A stretch of DNA of 64,000 nucleotides from Zeus faber (Eukaryota > Chordata > Actinopteri > Zeiformes > Zeidae), in NCBI GenBank assembly GCA_960531495.1, contig OY482846.1, positions 49,852,361-49,916,360 of the forward strand, in the 5' to 3' direction. The notes beneath the pieces are model-generated. The model had not been told where the DNA came from and did not search any database. It saw only the letters and a list, made by a program, of their open reading frames with translations. This document shows positions 41,001 to 52,776 of the stretch, one piece after another; positions within the stretch are counted from its first letter, which is position 1, and each line of letters begins with the position of its first letter. Made by a program: the position numbers and the translations under genes.

Positions 41001-43429
41001 TGTTTTTACATGCTGTTTTTACATGTTGTTCTGACATGTTTTTACATGCTGTTCTTACATGTTGGTCTTACATGTTGTTCTTACATGTTGTTCTTACATG
41101 TTGTTCTTGCATGTTGTTCTTGCATGTTGTTCTTACATGTTATTCTTGCATGTTGTTCTTGCATGTTGTTCTTGCATGTTGCTCTTGCATGTTGCTCTTG
41201 CATGTTGTTCTTACATGTTGTTTTGAAATGTTGTTTTGAAATGTTTTGAAATGTTGTTCTTACATGTTTTTACATGTTGTTCTTACATGTTGTTTTTACA
41301 TGTAGTTTGTACATGTTGTTTGTACATGTTTGTAAATGTTGTTTGTACATGTTTGTACATGTTGTTTTTACATGTAGTTTGTACATGTAGTTTGTACATG
41401 TTGTTTGTACATGCTGTTTTTACATGTTGTTCTTACATGTTTTTACATGCTGTTCTTACATGTTGGTCTTACATGTTGTTTTTACATGTTGTTTGTACAT
41501 ATTGTTTTTACATGTTCTTCTTACAAGTTGTTTTTTAATGTTGTTTGTACATGTTGTTCTTACATGTTGTTTTTACATGTTCTTCTTACATGTTGTTTTT
41601 ACATGTTGTTCTTACATGTTTTTACATGTTGTTTTTACATGTTGTTCTTACATGTTCTTACATGTTGTTTTTACATGTTGTTCGTACATGTTGTTCGTAC
41701 ATGTTGTTCTTGCATGTTGTTCGTACATGTTGTTCGTACATGTTGTTCTTACATGTAGTTTGTACATGTAGTTTGTACATGTTGTTTTTACATGTTTTTA
41801 CATTGTTTTAACATGTTCTTACATGTTTTTACATGTTGTTCTTACATGTTGTTTTTACATGTTGTTCTTACATGTTGTTTGTACATGTTGTTCTTACATG
41901 TTGTTCGTACATGTTGTTCGTACATGTTCTTACATGTTTTTACATGTTGTTTTTACATGTTCTTAGATGTTCTTACATGTTGTTCTTACATGTTGTTCGT
42001 ACATGTTGTTCGTACATGTTGTTCTTACATGTTGTTCTTACATGTAGTTTGTACATGTAGTTTGTACATGTTGTTCTTACATGTTTTACATGTTGTTCTT
42101 ACATGTTGTTCTTACATGTTGTTTGTATATGTTGTTCTTACATGTTGTTCTTACATGTTTTTACATGTTGTTCTTGCATGTTGTTCTTACATGTTGTTCT
42201 TACATGTTGTTCTTACATGTTGTTTTTACATGTAGTTTGTACATGTTGTTTTTACATGTTTGTAAATGTTGTTTGTACATGTTGTTTTTACATGTAGTTT
42301 TTACATGTAGTTTGTACATGTAGTTTGTACATGTTGTTTGTACATGCTGTTTTTACATGTTGGTCTTACATGTTGTTTTTACATGTTCTTCTTACATGTT
42401 GTTTTTACATGTTGTTCTTACATGTTTTTACATGTTGTTTTTACATGTTGTTCTTACATGTTCTTACATGTTGTTTTTACATGTTGTTCTTACATGTTGT
42501 TTTTACATGTTGTTCGTACATGTTGTTCGTACATGTTGTTCTTGCATGTTGTTCGTACATGTTGTTCTTACATGTAGTTTGTACATGTAGTTTGTACATG
42601 TTGTTTTTACATGTATTTACATTGTTTTAACATGTTCTTACATGTTTTTACATGTTGTTCTTACATGTTGTTCTTACATGTTGTTCTTACATGTTTGTAC
42701 ATTTTGTTCGTACATGTTGTTCGTACATGTTCTAACATGTTTTTACATGTTGTTTTTACATGTTGTTCTTACATGTTCTTACATGTTGTTCTTACATGTT
42801 GTTCTTACATGTTGTTCGTACATGTTGTTCTTACATGTTGTTCTTACATGTAGTTTGTACATGTAGTTTGTACATGTTGTTTTTACATGTTCTTCTTACA
42901 AGTTGTTTTTACATGTTGTTTGTACATGTTGTTCTTACATGTTGTTTTTACATGTTCCTCTTACATGTTGTTTTTACATGTTGTTCTTACATGTTTTTAC
43001 ATGTTGTTTTTACATGTTGTTCTTACATGTTCTTACATGTTGTTTTTACATGTTGTTCTTACATGTTGTTTTTACATGTTGTTCGTACATGTTGTTCGTA
43101 CATGTTGTTCTTACATGTAGTTTGTACATGTAGTTTGTACATGTTGTTTTTACATGTATTTACATTGTTTTAACATGTTCTTACATGTTTTTACATGTTG
43201 TTCTTACATGTTGTTTTTACATGTTGTTCTTACATGTTGTTTGTACATTTTGTTCGTACATGTTGTTCGTACATGTTCTAACATGTTTTTACATGTTGTT
43301 TTTACATGTTGTTCTTACATGTTCTTACATGTTGTTCTTACATGTTGTTCTTACATGTTGTTCGTACATGTTGTTCTTACATGTTGTTCTTACATGTAGT
43401 TTGTACATGTAGTTTGTACATGTTGTTTT

Positions 43430-46400
43430 TACATGTTGTTCTTACATGTTTTTACATGTTGTTCTTACATGTTGTTCTTACATGTTGTTTGTACATGTTG
43501 TTCTTACATGTTGTTCTTACATGTTTTTACATGTTGTTCTTGCATGTTGTTCTTACATGTTGTTCTTGCATGTTGTTTTTACATGTTGTTCTTACATGTT
43601 TTTACATGTTGTTCTTACATTTTGTTCTTACATGTTGTTTTTACATGTTGTTTTTATATGTTGTTCTTACATGTTCTTACATGTTGTTCTTACATGTTGT
43701 TCTTACATGTTGTTTTTACATGTTGTTCTTACATGTTTTTACATGTTGTTCTTACATTTTGTTCTTACATGTTGTTTGTACATTTTGTTCGTACATGTTG
43801 TTCGTACATGTTCTTACATGTTTTTACATGTTGTTTTTACATGTTGTTCTTACATGTTCTTACATGTTGTTCTTACATGTTGTTCGTACATGTTGTTCTT
43901 ACATGTTGTTCTTACATGTAGTTTGTACATCTAGTTTGTACATGTTGTTTTTACATGTTGTTCTTACATGTTTTTACATGTTGTTCTTACATGTTGTTCT
44001 TACATGTTGTTTTTACATGTTGTTCTTACATGTCGTTCTTACATGTTTTTACATGTTGTTCTTGCATGTTGTTCTTACATGTTGTTCTTACATGTTGTTT
44101 TTACATGTTGTTTTTATATGTTGTTCTTACATGTTCTTACATGTTGTTTTTACATGTTGTTCTTACATGTTGTTCTTACATGTTGTTTGTACATTTTGTT
44201 CGTACATGTTGTTCGTACATGTTCTTACATGTTTTTACATGTTGTTTTTACATGTTGTTCTTACATGTTCTTACATGTTGTTCTTACATGTTGTTCTTAC
44301 ATGTTGTTCGTACATGTTGTTCTTACATGTTGTTCTTACATGTAGTTTGTACATGTAGTTTGTACATGTTGTTTTTACATGTTGTTCTTACATGTTTTTA
44401 CATGTTGTTCTTACATGTTGTTCTTACATGTTGTTTGTACATGTTGTTCTTACATGTTGTTCTTACATGTTTTTACATGTTGTTCTTGCATGTTGTTCTT
44501 ACATGTTGTTCTTACATGTTGTTCTTACATGTTGTTTTTATATGTTGTTCTTACATGTTCTTACATGTTGTTCTTACATGTTGTTCTTACATGTTGTTTT
44601 TACATGTTGTTTTTACATGTTGTTCTTACATGTTGTTCTTGCATGTTATTCTTACATGTTATTCTTGCATGTTGCTCTTACATGTTGTTCTTGCATGTTG
44701 TTCTTGCATGTTGTTCTTACATGTTGTTCTTGCATGTTGTTCTTGCATGTTGTTCTTACATGTTGTTTTTACATGTTGTTCTTACATGTTTTTACATGTT
44801 GTTCTTACATGTTGTTCTTACATGTTGTTTGTACATGTTGTTCTTACATGTTGTTCTTACATGTTTTTACATGTTGTTCTTGCATGTTGTTCTTACATGT
44901 TGTTTTTACATGTTGTTTTTATATGTTGTTCTTACATGTTCTTACATGTTGTTCTTACATGTTGTTCTTACATGTTGTTTTTACATGTTGTTCTTACATG
45001 TTTTTACATGTTGTTCTTACATTTTGTTCTTACATGTTGTTTGTACATTTTGTTCGTACATGTTGTTCGTACATGTTCTTACATGTTTTTACATGTTGTT
45101 TTTACATGTTGTTCTTACATGTTCTTACATGTTGTTCTTACATGTTGTTCTTACATGTTGTTCGTACATGTTGTTCTTACATGTTGTTCTTACATGTAGT
45201 TTGTACATGTAGTTTGTACATGTTGTTTTTACATGTTGTTCTTACATGTTTTTACATGTTGTTCTTACATGTTGTTCTTACATGTTGTTTGTACATGTTG
45301 TTCTTACATGTCGTTCTTACATGTTTTTACATGTTGTTCTTGCATGTTGTTCTTACATGTTGTTCTTGCATGTTGTTCTTACATGTTGTTCTTACATGTT
45401 GTTCTTACATGTTGTTTTTACATGTTGTTTTTATATGTTGTTCTTACATGTTCTTACATGTTGTTTTTACATGTTGTTCTTACATGTTGTTTGTACATTT
45501 TGTTCGTACATGTTGTTCGTACATGTTCTTACATGTTTTTACATGTTGTTCTTACATGTTCTTACATGTTGTTCTTACATGTTGTTCTTACATGTTGTTC
45601 GTACATGTTGTTCTTACATGTTGTTCTTACATGTAGTTTGTACATGTAGTTTGTACATGTTGTTTTTACATGTTGTTCTTACATGTTTTTACATGTTGTT
45701 CTTACATGTTGTTCTTACATGTTGTTTGTACATGTTGTTCTTACATGTTGTTCTTACATGTTTTTACATGTTGTTCTTGCATGTTGTTCTTACATGTTGT
45801 TCTTACATGTTGTTCTTACATGTTGTTTTTACATGTTGTTTTTATATGTTGTTCTTACATGTTCTTACATGTTGTTTTTACATGTTGTTTTTACATGTTG
45901 CTCTTACATGTTGTTCTTACATGTTTTTACATGATGTTCTTACATGTTCTTACATGTTGTTCTTACATGTTGTTCTTACATGTTGTTTTTACATGTTGTT
46001 CTTACATGTTTTTACATGTTGTTCTTACATTTTGTTCTTACATGTTGTTTGTACATTTTGTTCGTACATGTTGTTCGTACATGTTCTTACATGTTTTTAC
46101 ATGTTGTTTTTACATGTTGTTCTTATATGTTCTTACATGTTGTTCTTACATGTTGTTCTTACATGTTGTTCGTACATGTTGTTCTTACATGTTGTTCTTA
46201 AATGTAGTTTGTACATGTTGTTTGTACATGTTGTTCTTACATATCGTTCTTACATGTTTTTACATGTTGTTCTTGCATGTTGTTCTTACATGTTGTTCTT
46301 ACATGTTTTTACATGTTGTTCTTACATTTTGTTCTTACATGTTGTTTGTACATTTTGTTCGTACATGTTGTTCGTACATGTTCTTACATGTTTTTACATG

Positions 46401-48500
46401 TTGTTTTTACATGTTGTTCTTACATGTTCTTACATGTTGTTCTTACATGTTGTTCTTACATGTTGTTCGTACATGTTGTTCTTACATGTTGTTCTTACAT
46501 GTAGTTTGTACATGTAGTTTGTACATGTTGTTTTTACATGTTGTTCTTACATGTTTTTACATGTTGTTCTTACATGTTGTTCTTACATGTTGTTTGTACA
46601 TGTTGTTCTTACATGTCGTTCTTACATGTTTTTACATGTTGTTCTTGCATGTTGTTCTTACATGTTGTTCTTACATGTTGTTCTCACATGTTGTTTTTAC
46701 ATGTTGTTTTTATATGTTGTTCTTACATGTTCTTACATGTTGTTTTTACATGTTGTTCTTACATGTTGTTCTTACATGTTGTTTGTACATTTTGTTCGTA
46801 CATTTTGTTCGTACATGTTCTTACATGTTTTTACATGTTGTTCTTACATGTTGTTCTTACATGTTGTTCGTACATGTTGTTCTTACATGTTGTTCTTACA
46901 TGTAGTTTGTACATGTTGTTCTTACATGTTTTTACATGTTGTTCTTACATGTTGTTCTTACATGTTGTTTGTACATGTTGTTCTTACATGTTGTTCTTAC
47001 ATGTTTTTACATGTTGTTCTTGCATGTTGTTCTTACATGTTGTTCTTACATGTTGTTCTTACATGTTGTTTTTACATGTTGTTTTTATATGTTGTTCTTA
47101 CATGTTCTTACATGTTGTTCTTACATGTTGTTCTTACATGTTGTTTTTACATGTTGTTTTTACATGTTGTTCTTACATGTTGTTTTTGCATGTTATTCTT
47201 ACATGTTATTCTTGCATGTTGCTCTTACATGTTGTTCTTGCATGTTGTTCTTGCATGTTGTTCTTACATGTTGTTCTTGCATGTTGTTCTTGCATGTTGT
47301 TCTTACATGTTGTTTTTACATGTTGTTCTTACATGTTTTTACATGTTGTTCTTACATGTTGTTCTTACATGTTGTTTGTACATGTTGTTCTTACATGTTG
47401 TTCTTACATGTTTTTACATGTTGTTCTTGCATGTTGTTCTTACATGTTGTTCTTACATGTTGTTTTTACATGTTGTTTTTATATGTTGTTCTTACATGTT
47501 CTTACATGTTGTTCTTACATGTTGTTCTTACATGTTGTTTTTACATGTTGTTCTTACATGTTTTTACATGTTGTTCTTACATTTTGTTCTTACATGTTGT
47601 TTGTACATTTTGTTCGTACATGTTGTTCGTACATGTTCTTACATGTTTTTACATGTTGTTTTTACATGTTGTTCTTACATGTTCTTACATGTTGTTCTTA
47701 CATGTTGTTCTTACATGTTGTTCGTACATGTTGTTCTTACATGTTGTTCTTACATGTAGTTTGTACATGTAGTTTGTACATGTTGTTTTTACATGTTGTT
47801 CTTACATGTTTTTACATGTTGTTCTTACATGTTGTTCTTACATGTTGTTTGTACATGTTGTTCTTACATATCGTTCTTACATGTTTTTACATGTTGTTCT
47901 TGCATGTTGTTCTTACATGTTGTTCTTACATGTTGTTCTTACATGTTGTTTTTATATGTTGTTCTTACATGTTGTTCTTACATGTTGTTTTTACATGTTG
48001 TTCTTACATGTTGTTCTTACATGTTGTTTGTACATTTTGTTCGTACATGTTGTTCGTACATGTTCTTACATGTTTTTACATGTTGTTTTTACATGTTGTT
48101 CTTACATGTTCTTACATGTTGTTCTTACATGTTGTTCTTACATGTTGTTCGTACATGTTGTTCTTACATGTTGTTCTTACATGTAGTTTGTACATGTAGT
48201 TTGTACATGTTGTTTTTACATGTTGTTCTTACATGTTTTTACATGTTGTTCTTACATGTTGTTCTTACATGGTGTTTGTACATGTTGTTCTTACATGTTG
48301 TTCTTACATGTTTTTACATGTTGTTCTTGCATGTTGTTCTTACATGTTGTTCTTACATGTTGTTCTTACATGTTGTTTTTACATGTTTTTATATGTTGTT
48401 CTTACATGTTCTTACATGTTGTTCTTACATGTTGTTCTTACATGTTGTTTTTACATGTTGTTCTTGCATGTTGTTCTTACATGTTGTTTTGAAATGTTGT
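43430..48500 (+). repeat. About 0.43-kb higher-order repeat zone
   Basis: The same series of variants starts near 43446, 43968, 44392, 45246, 45683, 46551, 47806 and 48233. Several steps are 424-437 bp (33 units of 13 bp would be 429) and others are about twice that. Private markers of this zone are TTTTTATATG and GTACATTTTGTTCG. A larger copy of about 2.56 kb (for example 45212 versus 47772) overlies it. Confidence 0.8.
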
Positions 48501-48971
48501 TCCATGTTGTTCTTACATGTTGTTTTTACATGTAGTTTGTACATGTAGTTTGTAGATGTTGTTTGTACATGCTGTTTTTACATGTTGTTCTTACATGTTG
48601 TTCTTACATGTTGTTTTTACATGTTTGTACATATTGTTTTTACATGTTTTTACATGTTCTTCTTACATGTTCTTCTTACATGTTGTTTTTACATGTTTGT
48701 ACATGTTGTTCTTACATGTTGTTTTTACATGTTGTTTTTACATGTTGTTCTTGCATGTTGTTCTTGCATGTTGTTCTTACATGTTGTTCTTACATGTTGT
48801 TCTTACATGTTGTTCTTACATGTTGTTCGTACATGTTGTTCGTACATGTTCTTACATGTTGTTCGTACATGTTCTTACATGTTGTTTGTACATGTTGTTC
48901 TACATGTTGTTCTTACATGTAGTTTGTACATGTAGTTTGTACATGTTGTTTTTACATGTTGTTTTTACATT

Positions 48972-49059
48972 CAAGAGATTCAAGATTCAAGATTCAAGAT
49001 TTTTTATTTGTCACATACATATACATACTTCCATACATATATGCAGTGAAATGTAATGA
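48972..49059. mobile_element. 88-bp short interspersed insertion inside the array
   Basis: A non-satellite segment starts with repeated TTCAAGA motifs, continues through TTTTTTATTTGTCACATAC and ends in GCAGTGAAATGTAATGA. It interrupts the array marker ACATTGTTTTAACATG and is flanked by the 5-bp duplication ACATT (48967-48971 and 49060-49064). A closely similar copy lies at 56367-56448. The family is not identified; similar TTCAAGATT...GCAGTGAAATG strings are widespread in fish genomes. Confidence 0.75.
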
Positions 49060-50058
49060 ACATTGTTTTAACATGTTCTTACATGTTTTTACATGTTGTT
49101 CTTACATGTTGTTTTTACATGTTGTTCTTACATGTTGTTCTTACATGTTCGTACATGTTGTTCATACATGTTCTTACATGTTGTTTTTACATGTTGTTCT
49201 TACATGTTGTTTTTACATGTTGTTCTTACATGTTCTTACATGTTGTTCTTACATGTTGTTTTTACATGTTGCTCTTGCATGTTGTTCTTACATGTTGTTC
49301 GTACATGTTGTTTTTACATGTAGTTTGTACATGTAGTTTGCACATGTAGTTTTTACATGTTGTTCTTACATGTTTTTACATGTTGTTCTTACATGTTGTT
49401 CTTACATGTTGTTTTTACATTGTTTTAACATGTTGTTCTTACATGTTTTTACATGTTGTTCTTACATGTTGTTTTTACATGTTGTTCTTACATGTTGTTC
49501 TTACATGTTGTTTGTACATGTTGTTCTTACATGTTGTTCTTACATGTTTTTACATGTTGTTCTTGCATGTTGTTCTTACATGTTGTTTTTACATGTTGTT
49601 CTTACATGTTGTTTTTACATGTTGTTCTTACATGTTCTTACATTTTGTTCTTGCATCTTGTTCTTGCATGTTGTTCTTGCATGTTATTCTTACATGTTAT
49701 TCTTGCATGTTGCTCTTACATGTTGTTCTTGCATGTTGTTCTTACATGTTGTTCTTGCATGTTGTTCTTACATGTTGTTCTTGCATGTTGTTCTTACATG
49801 TTGTTTTGAAATGTTGTTCCATGTTGTTCTTACATGTTGTTTTTACATGTAGTTTGTACATGTAGTTTGTACATGTTGTTTGTACATGCTGTTTTTACAT
49901 GTTGTTCTTACATGTTTTTACATGTTGTTTGTACATATTGTTTTTACATGTTTTTACATGTTGTTTTTACATGTTCTTCTTACATGTTCTTCTTACATGT
50001 TGTTTTTACATGTTTGTACATGTTGTTCTTACATGTTGTTTTTACATGTTCTTCTTAC

Positions 50059-50889
50059 TTAAATTAGAGCTACAAGCGAAAGACAAAACCGTGGTCAACA
50101 TGATCAGTTCAGTTAATGCTTTCAAAAGAAAAATGCAACTTCTGTCCTCAAAGCTGCCGTTCCATGATTTGGGGAACTTTCAAAACCTGGCATCAGAGCT
50201 GGAGACCCAAGGGAAGGTGTGTGGTTTCCTGTTGACAGTGTGTGCGCCACACAGAGCAGATTGAAAATTGTCTGTCAGACTCCGAGAAACGGTTTCAAGA
50301 CTTTGCTTTACTCATGCCAATCGCTATCGTATTTATGTGCTGCCCGTTTAGGGAAGATATTGAGGTTGATTCACTCACATCAATAATTGTTTTGCACTTT
50401 CACCTGAACTTGTCTGCAGTGGAGGATGAGATGTTGACACTACAGGCTGACATTCAGCTGAAGTCTTACTCACAGGGGAAAAGTACAGGAACATGAGGAA
50501 ATGTGCTACCTCCTTGACTGCATTATTCTGCTCTACTTATTTTTGGGAGCCTTTTCCCACATGAAGATTATTAAGTCCAAATAGCGTTCCACCATGACTG
50601 ATGATCATTTGGAAGCTGCTTGAGACTGGCTACCAGCAGCTACTGTCCGGACTATGCAACCCTGGCCGACTCCATTCAGTGCAAGTCATCAGAGTAAGGT
50701 GTTGACCATAAATGTATTTAATTGTATTGTTCCGTAAAGGTTAATGCAGTGCTGCATATAACTGTATAAAGTATACTCAGTATATACAGTATATAAATAA
50801 ATATATTTAGCATTTTTTATGCAGGTAGATCATTTTGACCTGGTCATTTTAAAAGTAGCTCACAAGCCGAAAAAGTGTGGGCACCCCTG
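50059..50889 (+). mobile_element. Truncated hAT-Charlie transposon (transposase remnant and right end)
   Basis: The + strand carries the C-terminal half of a hAT transposase of the Charlie8/GTF2IRD2-like type: DKTVVNMISSVNAFKRKMQ, then FQDFALLMP and FREDIEVDSL, then ADIQLKS, then HMKIIKSK with RSTMTDDHLEA (hAT dimerisation region), ending YATLADSIQCKSSE and TAA at 50695-50697. These pieces lie in different frames, so several frameshifts and stops make it non-functional. The A/T-rich tail leads to TGTGGGCACCCCTG ending at 50889, a typical hAT terminal repeat (CAGGGGTGCCCACA in reverse). ATCTAGGT follows as the candidate 8-bp target duplication. The left half, with the BED finger and left terminal repeat, is missing: homology starts at the last satellite unit. 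Confidence 0.85.
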
Positions 50890-50939
50890 ATCTAGGTGAC
50901 TGGGATCAGAGTGGCTGCATACATTTTGTTCATTGATTG

Positions 50940-51130
50940 GTCTAAGGAGCAGCAGGTAAAACCCCCCTCCCCACACACTCAGAGAGGAGCCCTGTCATGA
51001 CATGTCTATCTGCTCCTGGCTTGTTCCACCTAGCCCACTCTCTACAATAAACTGGTGTTTACAACCCCCGTCTTCTGTGCCTCTGTGTCGGAGTTCCCGG
51101 AACACGGCACTCGGGTGGCGCGTGGTAGGA
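50940..51130 (+). mobile_element. Possible LTR fragment of an LTR retroelement
   Basis: The segment has LTR-like features: CTCTACAATAAACTGG supplies a polyadenylation signal, followed by a GTCTTCTGTGCCTCTGTG stretch like R/U5, and then a GC-rich TGGCGCGTGG that could be a primer-binding region. No partner LTR or internal genes are visible in the window, so at most it is a broken fossil. This is inference from layout only. Confidence 0.3.
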
Positions 51131-51429
51131 GAAACTGCCACAGCTGGAAAAACATATACTAGAATTACTAAAAATTAATTTAACAAAAAATGGATTTTGA
51201 TTTCAATTTGGAATTCTATCTACAAATTAAGGGTACATCCAGGGGAAAGTAATTTGCCCCCTCTTATATTTATATGGCAAATTGGGAGCCTTGGCCGAAT
51301 ATCCCCTCAAACCATTATTTTATTATCAACTCACATACAACGCACCCCTATGTGCAGGTACAAGACGCAGCCGCAGGCGCAGAACCTGGGCCGCGGGTGC
51401 CAGGCATATTAAGCAAACCATCTTCAATT

Positions 51430-52165
51430 TATATTGAATGGTTACATCCAGAGCAACAATTGGGCCATGGATGGCAAGACATTGAACAAACAGAATGTAG
51501 TGTTGCTAGTTTAATTCTCAGTTTCTTATTTTTTTTATAGAATTTATTGGTCATTGAGTCTACAGTATTAAACCAATTGGTTGCACTGGGGTCATTGAAA
51601 AAATATAGTTTATTTTTGGTAATATATTAATTTTCACTGCTGCTATCCTACCAATTAATGAGATGGGTAGGTTGTTCCATCAAATGAGGTCTTCTTCAAT
51701 GGATTTGAGCAATGGAATAAAGTTAAGGGTAAACAAATAGGACAGATTGGTGGAGATATCAATACCAAGGTATCTGATGTTGCTCGTTGTAATGGTTAAG
51801 GGAAGTTTCTGGGTTACAGAATACCAGTCCCTCCCACTGAATGGTAAGACCGTGGTTTTAGTCCAATTTATTGAATAGTCTGAGATGGCTGAGAATTTAG
51901 ATAAATCTAAGATTTAACACTTCTGGTAGGGATGATAATGGGTTCCGTAAGTACAACAAACTATCGGCTGCATACAAACTGGTTTTGTGAACAGAGTTTC
52001 CTGTTTGAATGCCAACGATACTTTTTTAACAGATGGCGGCCACGAGGAGTTCAATAAAGATGCAGAATAGTAAAGGGGAGAGCGGGCATCCTTGTCTTGC
52101 GCCGCGTTGTACAGTCTAACGCTGTGAAGTGTAAGCGTGAACTCTTTCAGTCTTTTTGAAGCAAG
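51430..52165 (-). pseudogene. L1-type LINE ORF2 fragment (reverse transcriptase)
   Basis: On the minus strand, reading from 52165 down, one finds ARQGCPLSPLLFCIF (reverse transcriptase motif), then YAADSLLYL where active enzymes have YADD, then SINWTKTTVLPF, SNIRYLGIDISTNLS, SIEEDLIWWNNLPISLIG, KINILPKINYIF, and FYKKNKKLRIKLATL near 51490-51545. These are the fingers, palm and thumb motifs of vertebrate L1-clade ORF2 in the right order. The pieces are spread over frames with stops, and one catalytic Asp of the YADD box is Ala, so it is dead. The endonuclease and 3' end are missing. It lies between the LTR-like fragment and the 3' side of the zinc-finger gene. Confidence 0.85.
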
Positions 52166-52500
52166 GTGGTGGGAGTGCTTCAAAACATGCAAATTCTAAC
52201 CAGAAAAATGAAGAACTGATGTCATCCCGTCTTGTTATCCAATTTTAACATTCCACATACCCTTTGGGAAGTTTCTTTAATGGGTCCTTGATGTGAAAAG
52301 GTGCTCAGTGCAGCGCCCAGGAGAGACTTGACCACTCTCACCTGGTACAAGTAGCTCAGACACCACCATTCTGTGTAGTGGTGCAATCTCTCTCATTTGT
52401 AACTAAGATCATGTCTACTGAGATGACTTGTTGAATAAAAGCTTTTCTCCACACTGTTCAGTCATTTAGTCTCGTTCCAGTGTGAAATCACTGATGTGTT
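52166..52500. other. Short intergenic/3' flank, nothing recognised
   Basis: No gene motif is seen. The segment separates the L1 fragment from degenerate finger sequence of the zinc-finger locus; the 3' UTR of that minus-strand gene would lie here, but I find no convincing poly(A) signal on the minus strand. Confidence 0.4.
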
Positions 52501-52506
52501 TCAAGA

Positions 52507-52776
52507 TTATTGAAGCGACTTACGTTCACAGGGGTAAAATTTCTATTGTGCGTGCGTATGCTGATGTTTTTTTACTTCACCCCTTGTCGCAAAGCTCTTC
52601 CCACACTGTTCACATGGGTAAGGCTTCTCAGCTGTGTGCGTACGCTGATGTTGTTTGAGATGTCCTAAGCGACTGAATCTCATCTCACACTGTTCACACG
52701 AGTAAGGTTTCTCTCCTGTATGTGTACGCTGATGTTGTTTGAGATGTCCTAACTGACTGAATCTCTTCTCACACTG
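52507..52776 (-). pseudogene. Downstream C2H2 fingers after the in-frame stop
   Basis: After the stop at 52777-52779 the same minus-strand frame continues with three well-formed finger modules: [19 protein letters not shown] (its first Cys is before the stop), [19 protein letters not shown] and [19 protein letters not shown], with TGEKPY-type linkers. They end HTHAQ-stop, after which a fourth, decayed module (KFYPCERKSL) is visible. The good preservation says this was translated until recently, or still is in an allele without the stop. It belongs to the finger exon at 52777-53480. Confidence 0.75.

Larger units (their letters stand above)
4681..50058 (+). repeat. 45-kb satellite array of a 13-bp unit (TTCTTACATGTTG)
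   Basis: Almost the whole interval is a head-to-tail repeat of TTCTTACATGTTG, roughly 3,500 units by length. All units lie in one orientation. Common variants are TTTTTACATG, TTCGTACATG, TTTGTACATG and TTCTTGCATG; rarer ones are TTCTTAGATG, TTCCAACATG, TTTTGAAATG, TAGTTTGTACATG, CTCTTGCATG and TTTTTACCATTTGTTCG. Many units are 10 bp because one TTG triplet is missing. The array is organised in higher-order repeats on several scales. Its left edge grows out of a 224-bp spacer; its right edge cuts into a hAT transposon. Because the unit has no stop in any + frame, it produces long open frames of the type MLFLHVVLTCCSY that should not be called genes. Confidence 0.98.

Noticed and set aside
4697-50055. 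Many open frames of 60-671 codons on the + strand, all variants of MLFLHVVLTCCSY.
   Set aside because: They follow from a 13-bp unit without stops, occur in all three frames at once, and have no codon bias, domains or splice context.
4681-50058. Telomeric origin of the array.
   Set aside because: No TTAGGG or CCCTAA runs occur anywhere in the window.
51420-51540. A + strand reading with WQDIEQ that looks like an L1 C-terminus in the opposite orientation.
   Set aside because: The minus strand gives a continuous L1 order up to FYKKNKKLRIKLATL at the same place, so the + reading is its shadow.
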